From positions 101,447,263 through 101,511,262 of the forward strand of contig JARDYH010000007.1 of NCBI GenBank assembly GCA_029215795.1: a stretch of 64,000 bases of DNA, read 5' to 3'. Origin of the DNA: Anniella stebbinsi. Its lineage: Eukaryota > Chordata > Lepidosauria > Squamata > Anniellidae. The notes beneath the pieces are model-generated. The model was given only the letters and a program-made list of their open reading frames with translations. It was not told the DNA's origin and searched no databases. How positions within the stretch are numbered: the first letter of the stretch is position 1; each line of letters begins with the position of its first letter. Made by a program: the position numbers and the translations under genes. Positions 55,861-64,000 of the stretch are shown piece by piece.

Positions 55861-56430
55861 CATTCCCCAACCTGGTGCCCTCTAGATATTTTGGACTTCA
55901 GCTCCCATCAGCCCAATTCAAGTTGCTGACTTTAGGCTTTAAAGCCTGAAATGGTTTGGAACCACATTATCTGAAAGGCTGCGTACACCTGCATGGCTCT
56001 GTCCAAGCAATAAGATCAACATCAGAGGCCCTACTCTCTGGTGTACAGGCCCTATTGGTCATTCCACAACCAATAGTGTGTCACTAGGTAACGGCACATA
56101 AAGGGGGTTCTCAGTGGTGGCACCCACCCTCTGAAACGCTCTCCCACATGTGGTCTGAGAGGTAGAAACTGTAGTGAGCCTTAGATTTTTCTGTTTACTC
56201 AGGTTTCCCCTGAGTTGTAAGCACATTGCTCTGTTTTATTGTTCTTGTACTGTTTTAATGTATTCATTATTTATATTGCTTTTACATTCATTTTTATGTT
56301 TTATTTTATATATTTTTAAGTAAACTGGTTAGAGATCTAGAGTACCAAGGATAACATTGGCTATGCTGGCTAAGGGTGATGGGAGTTGTAGGCCAAAACA
56401 CCTGAAGTGACACAAGTGGCCCAACCCTGG
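55861..56430. mobile_element. Palindromic GGACTACAA-family repeat split by a LINE
   Basis: The left half (CCAACCTGGTGCCCTCTAGA, CTTCAGCTCCCATCAGCCC) ends at about 55913 and the right half (GGCTATGCTGGCTAAGGGTG, ATGGGAGTTGTAGGCCAAAA) begins at about 56355. The two pair as arms of one palindrome once the intervening LINE fragment is set aside. Confidence 0.65.
55914..56350 (+). mobile_element. L2/CR1-like LINE 3' fragment, nested
   Basis: CTTTAAAGCCTGAAATGGTT then TGGAACCACATTATCTGAAA parallels the FKALNGLGPGYL codons of 17.15 kb. CTCAGTGGTGGCACCCACCC and GAAACGCTCTCCCAC parallel the SAVAPCLWNEL region. An AT-rich 3' tail follows. Frames are broken. Confidence 0.7.
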
Positions 56431-57109
56431 GATAAATGGTGTGGAACCATTGACTGGCCCCTAGCATGACCCTTCACCCTCTCCTTTCCTGGAAACAACT
56501 GGGTCATCCACTTACTTGGGAGTAGGAATGCTGGAGAAATTTGAGACGGATTAAAATGAGTTTGGGTTTCTAAGAATCTGACCTGTGGAATCCACTGCAG
56601 TCCAACCTTCCCAGACTGTGCAGAGTTCGTGGGCTTCCAATGTTTGTTTTTTGTTTTTATTTTCCTGAGTTTTACGAAAATCCATTTGCAGGAAAATATG
56701 TATGTTTTTGCTGAGACATCTGCCATGCTGGAAAATATACACGAGAAAAAGTTGAATGGGGGGGGGGGGACAATATACTAAATGTTACGTACTAACAGAA
56801 ATTATGTAAATTGTTGCAACATTTCTTACGGAATTATATGTGTAATTTTCCTGCATATTGAGGGGGAATTGAATCTGTCTGTGAATTGACATCGGAACGA
56901 ATGTCACCACACAACCCACGAAACACATGCAGGATGGATTTCACAAAATCTGGACATCCCTACTTGGGAATAAGTTCCATTGACCTTAATGGGCTTTCTT
57001 ATGAGTAGATATGCATAGGATATTGCATTGTAAGGCATCTTAGTCTGATATAATTACAGCAGCACACATCACAGTGACAGATATTGGAAAACCAATTAGC
57101 TAGCCATTG
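56431..57109. other. Unannotated non-coding DNA
   Basis: A G-run lies at 56758-56769. No gene is recognised. The minus frames near 56370-56740 run into palindromic-repeat sequence and are chance. Confidence 0.45.
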
Positions 57110-57240
57110 GGTCAGGAGAAGACAGCCTGATATTGTTGGACTACAACTCATCTGTGACCATTGGCCATGCTGGCTGGGGCTGGTGGCAGTTGGACACCAC
57201 AAACATCTGGATGGCTATAGGTTGCCCATCCAAACCTAAA
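57110..57240. mobile_element. Palindromic GGACTACAA-family repeat
   Basis: TGTTGGACTACAACTCATCT, GACCATTGGCCATGCTGGCT and GGGGCTGGTGGCAGTTGGAC then CAAACATCTGGATGG. It is the clearest copy of this ~130-bp squamate-type palindrome here. Non-coding. Confidence 0.7.
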
Positions 57241-58437
57241 GGCTAACTAGTTCGCTTTCAGGAAGTTTTTGGCTGTTTTATCTGGAGGCCTTCTCACAAA
57301 ACAGAGGGATGTGGATGGAGTAGCCATGTGGGTTGCTGTACAGGCTTGTGTGCCATTCATTCTTGAGCTTTCATGTCCTTCTGTTAAGCATGGCAGCCTT
57401 TCCCCCTTCCCTTGGTGGGATGTCTCTTGATTGGTGGATATGTAATTATGGGGGTGGGGAGTAAAGTCATGCCTGCTGATGTCACAAGAGTGCTGATGCC
57501 TCCACTGTCCACTGTATGAGGGAGAATTAAAAGGATACACTCACTGGCCACACCTGTTCTGTCACATTCCTGAAAGCTGCACCACATCAGGCTCCAGGCA
57601 CTGTGGCTGAACATCTGCAGCAGGGAGCCAGTGGCTTCTCTAGACACCCTGTATACCCCATCATGGCTGCATAGTGGCACTGCATTGTTTATATGACAAA
57701 GCTGCCAACTCACAGGTACATCAGGCTTTTCTCACCAGAAACTGCGCTTTTTCACAGTGTTGTTTTACCAAGACTTTTTCAGTGGCTCTGAGGTCACCAC
57801 ATTGTTTCTTTATGTCAGTGGCGACCTCGGCTTGGATTAAGCAAGTGGGTGTCGCTAGGGGCAGATGCAAGTGCAGGGTAAGGGCAGAATGCAGAGGGAG
57901 GGGGTGGGCTTGATGAGCTGAATGGCCATGGGTGCCTGCACTCCCTCCTGCCATGTAACTTTATCAATTCCGCTTCCAGTGATGCTACAGGCTTGTGAGG
58001 GAATCAGCAACCAAAGCAGCATTATATAGACAATCCCCCCCCCCCCCCCGCCCAGGTCTACACATGGAGGCTCCCTGCACAATTGAGACCTTTGATTGCA
58101 CAGAGTTCTAGATTGTGTGGGGAACCTCTGTGTGCTGTCAGGAACATGATGGGAGGCAAGAATGTTCCCGCTCTCCCCCATCACGTGATGGGCAACCCAT
58201 GAGAGGGTTGCTGTAGGGAGCTAATGCTATTCTCCTCTGCAGCTCCTATGGTAAAGGGCTACTGTTCTCTCCCAGCTGAAAGGTTTATTGCTTTCCGCTC
58301 TCTCTCAGCATTCAGATGCTGCATCTCCTACCTGTCCCAGCAAATCAATTTTAGGGGTGGGGGAGGTTAACAGACAAAAGGCCTTGTTTTAACAGCATCA
58401 ATTTAACATGTACCCTTTGATGCATCTAAGGGTACCT
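57241..58437. other. Unannotated non-coding DNA
   Basis: No gene is recognised. Overlapping minus-strand frames at 57.25-58.18 kb have no domain. A C-run lies at 58037-58050. Confidence 0.4.
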
Positions 58438-59035
58438 CTAGACGGTCACTTTCCGTCACAGTGGCTTCGGATTGGCGGTAAGTGGATTACATGACGCTGC
58501 CGCCAATCCGAAGCCATCTAGGGGCAAAGCCCCAAAGCTCTGCACTAAAAAAGTCGGGCATTTAGCCCAACTTTTTTAGGTTTGAATGATGCGATGATGG
58601 CTTTTGCCGTCTGCTGCTGTTGCTCCGGAGCTTCTGGGAGTCGTGCCCAGTCTATGGCGACCACTAATTGGTCGCCATGGGCTGAGCAGGGAAGAGGATG
58701 GACCAGCAAGCCATAAGCTTGCTGCACCACCTCTGCGCCTCCACAGTCCTCCCCCCATTAAAAAAATAAAGTTAAAAAATAAAACCTAACCTCTGGGCCT
58801 CCACAGTCCTCCCCCCATTTTAAAAAATAATTTAAAAAAAACCCACTTACCTTAGAGTAGGGGAGCTGATGCTCCTTGCTGTTTCTCCAGCTGCCGCCAG
58901 GCAGCTGCATGCGTGGCGGCACCAGGAAAAGCTGCCTTGGCATTCCTTCCAGTGTAGGAAGGAGCGTCAATGCACGCCACACCGCCGGGCACCGCTGCCA
59001 CTGCACGCAGCGCCTGACGCCGTGAAGAGGTGGCC
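58438..59035. mobile_element. Unassigned dispersed repeat, distant third member
   Basis: Shares with 8393 and 22254 the order CTCTAGAC..., a GGGCATTTAGCCC...TTTTTT tract, and GGCGACCACTAATTGGTCGC (compare GAAGGCACCAGTGATTGGTC). It contains a 26-bp-scale direct repeat (CTCTGCGCCTCCACAGTCCT and CTCTGGGCCTCCACAGTCCT). Ends are uncertain. Confidence 0.45.
58463..58515. repeat. Perfect 16-bp inverted repeat
   Basis: GGCTTCGGATTGGCGG (58463-58478) and its exact complement CCGCCAATCCGAAGCC (58500-58515), with a 21-nt spacer, lie just inside the start of the 58438-59035 repeat. Confidence 0.9.
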
Positions 59036-59039
59036 TAAG

Positions 59040-59620
59040 ACTATAAATGTGGCCAACAAATATTTTAAATAATATTTTAAAATAATAAGTTTGTTCCTAC
59101 TGTGTGTAGTATAAATGCTTACAGGATATGGATTTAGAAGAACCCAAGTGTGAAAAATCTTTGGCACAGCAAGAGGGCTATTTTCCCTGTACTGAACTCC
59201 TGCTGAACTTGCAAAACTCTACTTTAATTGCTGTCCTGTTCCCTTCTCGGTCTATAGGGATAGCTTGTTCTTTGAATCCCATATATACTGCTGGTGTTTG
59301 GGGGTCTGACTCTTTGAAACATTTCCAGTTACAAAACTATAATGTTTTAAAAGCTTATTTCCAATTCACTCACAATGGGAGATGGAAGAAGATGCTGTTC
59401 TTGAGTTTCCTGATCAGTTTATTCATGGAGGTGCTTTCAAGGATCAGCTATTCTATGTTTCATCATTTGTCAATGTGCTGGAAAGCTCATTATTAGTATA
59501 AGTCATTTATATAACATTTTTAGATGAACTTGGCACTTTCTTATAAATAAAGGGATTTAGGAAGAGAGACCTACTGTGCTTTACAATCCATATATTATTT
59601 GGCTTGAATACAACCCACAT
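59040..59620. other. Unannotated non-coding DNA
   Basis: The 122-codon plus frame at 59128-59496 has no domain I recognise and no splice context. It may be chance. Confidence 0.4.
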
Positions 59621-59623
59621 TAG

Positions 59624-60358
59624 GGGCTCCATCACACCTACTCCCCCCCCCCCCGGTTTGTGTCCACAGTGTCCCCCTCCATTTCACGTCTGTGCATTGT
59701 TGCACTCATGTATCTTTTCACCTGTATCGCTACTATGCCGACGAAATCTCCCGCCCCCCTTCCTACGTTCTCCTTCCCCCTGCAGTTATTTTATTTTATT
59801 ATTTCTGTGCAAATACAAATGTATGGCAGCCTGAAACTGCGCAATTATGGTAAAATAACAGCCTATGCTTTCCCCTAAGATCATATTAAACCATATACAT
59901 GAAGAGAACGTATTACAATTAGTTTGTGGTCAATGTTGGCATGGCAAGGGGAAGCCGACATTGTTCTGGTCAGGAGTAAGAACCATAGAGTTGAGTGGGA
60001 CCGAGTCCCAGGCATGCTTGCCTTCTCATGGGGACCCCTCTCTCCCTCCCCCTTCGTGGTTGAGCAGTTGAGTGGAAAACCACCAACCCTCCTCTTTTGT
60101 CAGTGAGACCGCCCTTTGACACACACACACACACACACACCAAAAAATGGGATGATCTAATATAGCTCAAGGACAGCAATGCATGGGAGGGAGGAGTGGC
60201 TCTATTGTGCACGGAGGGGAGGGAATCGGACTTTCCCTGCCCCATAATTAGATGGAAAAGGGAGGGGAAGAGGTGAGATGAGCGCAGAACAGGGACAACG
60301 TCATGTGAGTACCATGCTGCTAAAACACATACAATAAATCGCTGGTGTGGTGGAGCTG
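59624..60358. mobile_element. PIF/Harbinger-like element, GGGCTCCATCACACC family, longest copy
   Basis: Left GGGCTCCATCACACCTACTC and right CTGGTGTGGTGGAGCTG, with TAG at both junctions (59621-59623 and 60359-60361). Internal GGGACAACGTCATGTGAGTA matches the other copies. It is 735 bp, longer than 34901 (177 bp) and 41151 (286 bp), with extra C-runs and a (CA)n run at 60118-60140. No transposase frame is recognised. Confidence 0.72.
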
Positions 60359-60361
60359 TAG

Positions 60362-60770
60362 GTTTGAACAATTCTTACTCAGCCCATGCAGGCAGATGAC
60401 GACTGAGCTTACATTTGAATATAGATTGTCGCAGTTCACTCAAAAAGTAATTTCCGAAAACTAGTTGTAGTGCAAATCACATGCCGTTGTGACTTATCTA
60501 TTAGTTGTACATAGTCTGCAAAACAATCGCTGTGTGATGAAACCAAGATGCGCCGAGTCCAACATTCTGTTTTTAACTGCAACCACTCAGGGGACAAAGC
60601 GAAATGTGTTATTTTGGAGAGTTCTGAATATATGCAAATATTTGTTTCAGTTCTAGTTTTGGATGGATCAGCTTTAGATGATATAAAAAATAATGGTTGT
60701 GAGTAGCTGATTGCTCTCAAGCTGTTACAGGAACCAATGGGGAAAATATAAGCACTTGTCTCTATGGTAA
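60362..60770. other. Unannotated DNA
   Basis: The minus frame 60436-60834 is long (132 codons) but starts in a CA run and shows no recognisable domain or splice sites. Confidence 0.4.
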
Positions 60771-60817
60771 AGCCGGCCCAGGACATTTTACTTCCTGAGG
60801 CAGAGCAGCAAATGGCA

Positions 60818-60838
60818 CGCACACACACACACACACAC
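60818..60838. repeat. (CA)n microsatellite
   Basis: About ten CA units. Confidence 0.95.
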
Positions 60839-60980
60839 TCAAATCAAGGTGCATAGTACTCAAAGGCAGCCAAGTTACTTTGGCACCTGAGGCAGAAAAT
60901 TCTACAAGTACCTCTCCCCTTCCCTCAGAGTGAAAATACAAAAGCAAGGAATTAAATGGCTAACAATTTGCTGCCATTTC

Positions 60981-61300
60981 TAGGCTGACCATATGAAAAG
61001 GAGGACAGGGCTCATGTAACTTTAACAGTTGTAGAGAAAAGGGAATTTCAGCCAGTGTCATTTGTATGCAATTAGCCCCTGGTGAAATTCCCTCTTCATC
61101 ACAACAGTTAAAGTTGCAGGCACTATACTAGAGTGACCATATACAAAAGAAGGCAGGGCCCCTGCAACTTTAACTGTTGAGATGAAGAAGGAATTTCACC
61201 AGGGACTAATTGCATACAAATAACACTGGCTGAAATTCCCTTTGCTCTACAACTGTTAAAGTGACATGAGCCCTGTCCTCCTTTTCATATGGTCAGCCTA
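60981..61300. mobile_element. 320-bp palindromic hAT MITE, copy 7
   Basis: TAGGCTGACCATATGAAAAG to CATATGGTCAGCCTA. Flanks GCCATTTC (60973-60980) and GCCCTTTC (61301-61308) are an 8-bp duplication with one mutation. It belongs to the CATATGAAAAGGAGG subfamily with 21319, 25820 and 44032. Confidence 0.9.
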
Positions 61301-61365
61301 GCCCTTTCAGGACATCCAAAACTTGCTGCCCAAGGCAGTCACCTCTCTCTGCCGGCACTGCTCTA

Positions 61366-62160
61366 TAGAGACCACAATTCTAATACATAGCAGCCGCTCA
61401 TCCCTAAAATATTACTTGCTCATTGAGAGCATTTGCAAGAAAATTTGCAATCAGCCTACATGTGAGGAATCAAATGTCTGAATGCTCCAACACATTATAT
61501 AAAAATCCCTGGACACCAAAAGCAAGCACAGAGACGGGCTTTGTGTGTACTGGATGGACTGTAAGGCTGGGGGCAGGCAAGATACCCTTTGTTAAGGAAA
61601 TGATCTGAACTTGACCTGGCAGATAATATCCCAAGAAGGGCCAACAGTGGCCAATCAAGAGGGCCATGAGCAGAACGGGCCATGCAGGGTAGCAGAAGAA
61701 AACAAGCCCCCTCCCTTGCTGTTGATAATATGCAAGATCCAGTGGCTCTACTGAACAAGCACCTGGCTGCTGAGGATGCGATTTCAAGAATATATCAAGG
61801 TCAAAATATCTGCTTGGAGAAAACAGTATTCACTCTGTGCTCAAAAGCAGTTAAAGAATGTGATCGTATTTCCATCTAATTCTCTTCTGGGCATGGGCAG
61901 CCCTGTCATGAGGCAGGGCAAACCCCCTGCTTCAGGCAGCTGAATGGGAGAAGTGGTGAATTGCACGCTTCCCCTCCCCCATCGGGAGCACCTGCCATCA
62001 CCCACCCATCCACCTGCCTGCCTGCCTGCCTGGGCCTCTGCCTCCCCCACTGCCATTGCATCTCCCTGCCTATCTAGCCTATTGCTGCCGCTGCCTGCTC
62101 TGCACATCCCCTCAGAGTGAGTGGAGGGAGGCCAAGTTCTCTGAAGAGCTGTGTGTTGAC
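61366..62160. other. Unannotated non-coding DNA
   Basis: No gene is recognised. CTGCCTGCCTGCCTG near 62015 is a short CCTG run. Confidence 0.45.
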
Positions 62161-62164
62161 TGGG

Positions 62165-62408
62165 GAAATGGTACGGGCGGTCTCCAGGAACACTTCCTCC
62201 CACAATACATCCTGACTGTTCGAGCAGTAGGACAATGGAACCCATGACCTAGGGAGGTGGTGGGGCTCTCCCACATTAGAGGCCTTCAAGAGGCAGCTGG
62301 ACAACCATCTGTCAGGGATGCTTTAAGGTGGATTCCTGCACTGAGCAAAGAGTTGGACTGGATGGCCTTGTAGGCCCCTTCCAACTCTACTATTCTATGA
62401 TTCTATGA
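62165..62408 (+). mobile_element. CR1 LINE 3' end fragment
   Basis: Starts within the C-terminal codons (CATCCTGACTGTTCGAGCAG, then ACAATGGAACCCATGACCTA) and continues into the 3' UTR (GACAACCATCTGTCAGGGAT, TTGTAGGCCCCTTCCAACTC) to CTATTCTATGATTCTATGA. Strongly 5'-truncated. Confidence 0.92.
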
Positions 62409-64000
62409 ATACCTGGCTCTAAGGAAGGGCCCCTCAGAGCCAGGCGTTTGGAAGTGGCTGGCTCTCTGAAGAATCACACCGGCTGCTTTTCCAGCTAATA
62501 CAACTCTTCAGAGAGCTAGGCTACCCTACAGAGCAGCAGCAATGGAGGCAGGAGGGAGGGAGGGAGATGTGACATGTGGGCAGATAGGGGGAAGGGGGGC
62601 AGGTGCAGGAGAGGGAGGGGGCTGCAACAATGGTAGGTGGCAGCAGCAGCAGGTGTCTTCTCCTGCCTCAAGTGGTGGGAGACCTTGTGGCAGTCCACCT
62701 CTGCATCATATGACTCATGTGCATCACAGCCAATAAAATCTACAACAGAGAACATTTTATTGTATAAGCCAAGGGCCATAACAAAAGGAGTATCACATCA
62801 AAAATAGAGATAACTAGGATTTTAAAAAAAAAATCAAAAGAGAAAAATTTACATAATACATTATGGATCCTAGGCCACATCTACCTCAAACAGGCCAACG
62901 AAGTTTGATTTGATTTTCTTTGCTGATAATGCAAACATCAGTACCCTATAGGTAGCTGCCACATCCAAATCTGTCAGCAGATAGCAAACTGTCCAATACA
63001 TCTGAAGCAAACTCATGAGATCTTAGGGTACCAGCTACATATGTAACTGTAATGCCACTGAACAAAGGACAGTTGAAGTGGTAATACAGCAAATTGTTAC
63101 TCTGATGTGGTCATTTTGGACACACCTACCACTAACATGGCACCTTGCTATAGCATCCTTTCACTACAGCTGAAGGCGTCACAGGAGATTCATTGCATGT
63201 GCAAACCCTTTTTAAAAAAAATTCTAGCTCTTGTGTTGTGGAGGCATTTAGAACACACGATATATCCTTACGAATCTCAAGCCAACCACATCCAGTAGAC
63301 TGAAAATATCTTTCTTAAAATTGAAAAGACAAGTCTGGTAATCCACTGTGACACATACACCTTCAGTTTATTTTATTGGAGGGATTTTATAAGGGCTATT
63401 ATCTCCTGGTTAACATAATCCCTATACTTCCCTCTGGGCAACCAGAACCCACAGGCACATGACCATGAGTTTAAAATCCTTCACAGCTGGCAGTACTGGG
63501 TTACGTGACCACAAATACAAATTTATACTGGAGGCTTTTAAAGCAGAATCTTTTACAACTGCTGAGGTGTGATCTGTTACATTGTCTGAGCAGATCTGAA
63601 TAGTTTTGTGTCTTGGAATTTTGGCTAATTTGATTCAAGGTTTCAGCAACCTCTGTAAACGGAGGGACTCCACCTCCCTGCTGTGTTTGATCTCTAGTTT
63701 TGCCTGATAAATTATTAGGAACAATATCTATTTTTTCTACTACAACCAAGTTTTCAGTCCAAGTATTTTAGCACCTGAACTCAAGTGAGGATAATAAATG
63801 TCAAAGAAATATTTATAGTTGGGTATATGGAGAGCTTCCAGTTCCCTCTACTGCAATAATGTGCATCCATCTGCTAACAGCATTAGAACTGGCTTTTAAA
63901 AACAAATAGGATCCAAAATTAGAAGACTGTGATATACCCAACTAACTGCTCCATCTGTTTAATTTAAAACTGATAATGAAATTAGTTGTAAATCGCCTAG
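62409..64000. other. Unannotated non-coding DNA
   Basis: No gene, complete repeat or paired splice signals are recognised. Poly-A near 62821-62831 and 63211-63219. The minus frame near 63501-63749 has no recognisable domain. Confidence 0.45.

Larger units (their letters stand above)
60772..61365. mobile_element. Candidate diverged TIR element hosting a palindrome
   Basis: The left edge (AAGCCGGCCCAGGACATTTT, CCTGAGGCAGAGCAGC) and right edge (CTGCCCAAGGCAGTCACCTC, TCTGCCGGCACTGC) are loosely inverted (GCCGGC, GAGGCAG / CAAGGCAG). The 320-bp hAT MITE at 60981 sits inside. Weak evidence. Confidence 0.35.

Noticed and set aside
60436..60834. 132-codon minus frame as a second host exon.
   Set aside because: No acceptor/donor pair at usable positions, start within a CA run, and no recognisable family.
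1..64000. CRISPR array, phage, operon or bacterial defence system.
   Set aside because: The window is vertebrate nuclear DNA: LINEs, microsatellites and spliced-exon signals. No spaced short direct repeats of CRISPR type exist.

Overview
This window looks like gene-poor, transposon-rich nuclear DNA from a squamate reptile (a lizard or snake; species not resolvable). The main clues are CR1 LINEs whose 3' ends finish in the ATTCTATG-type octamer repeat after a squamate-like 'ggttggactcaatgg' tail, L2/CR1-like LINE fragments with AATA-rich tails, a DIRS-like reverse transcriptase relic, and many short families with terminal inverted repeats (TIRs). There are no bacterial-style operons, rRNAs or tRNAs, and almost all open frames are chance or belong to decayed mobile elements.

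The one good host-gene candidate is a single internal coding exon on the minus strand (38300-38590). It is 291 bp, phase 1 at both ends, with consensus acceptor and donor sites. I do not recognise the protein. The rest of its gene would lie in undetected small exons or outside the window.

Layout. 0-9.8 kb: scattered TIR elements, an L2-like fragment, and a GC-rich expanded element at 8.87-9.81 kb. 10-18 kb: L2-like LINEs, one split by a 0.7-kb TIR element; a hAT 5' fragment; the first 320-bp palindromic hAT MITE. 18.65-20.71 kb: a long hAT-type element with an exact 8-bp target duplication. 21-28 kb: two more 320-bp palindromes, a DIRS relic, a degraded CR1 and an L2-like 3' end. 30.3-33.2 kb: the best CR1 (plus strand), with frame breaks and an exact 100-bp tandem duplication. 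34.3-38 kb: a second CR1 (minus strand) interrupted by a 1.2-kb solo LTR and a 231-bp TIR element, then the host exon. 39.9-48 kb: TIR elements, including a 44-bp hAT derivative. 48.9-50.78 kb: a long member of the CCTCTACAAG family. 50.79-54.71 kb: a 3.9-kb hAT-like element with three diverged internal repeats and a nested insertion. 55-64 kb: more palindromes, a LINE nested in a palindromic element, CR1 tails and plain DNA.

Several insertions have recognisable pre-insertion sites because they land in LINEs or in repeated sequence. Target duplications and relative ages can therefore be read directly: CR1 at 35-38 kb is older than its solo LTR and its ATT-flanked element; the L2 copy at 10 kb is older than its GGATCTACACG element; the 3.9-kb hAT is older than the 203-bp element inside it. 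I found no new gene system. The notable content is the mobile-element biology and the unidentified exon.
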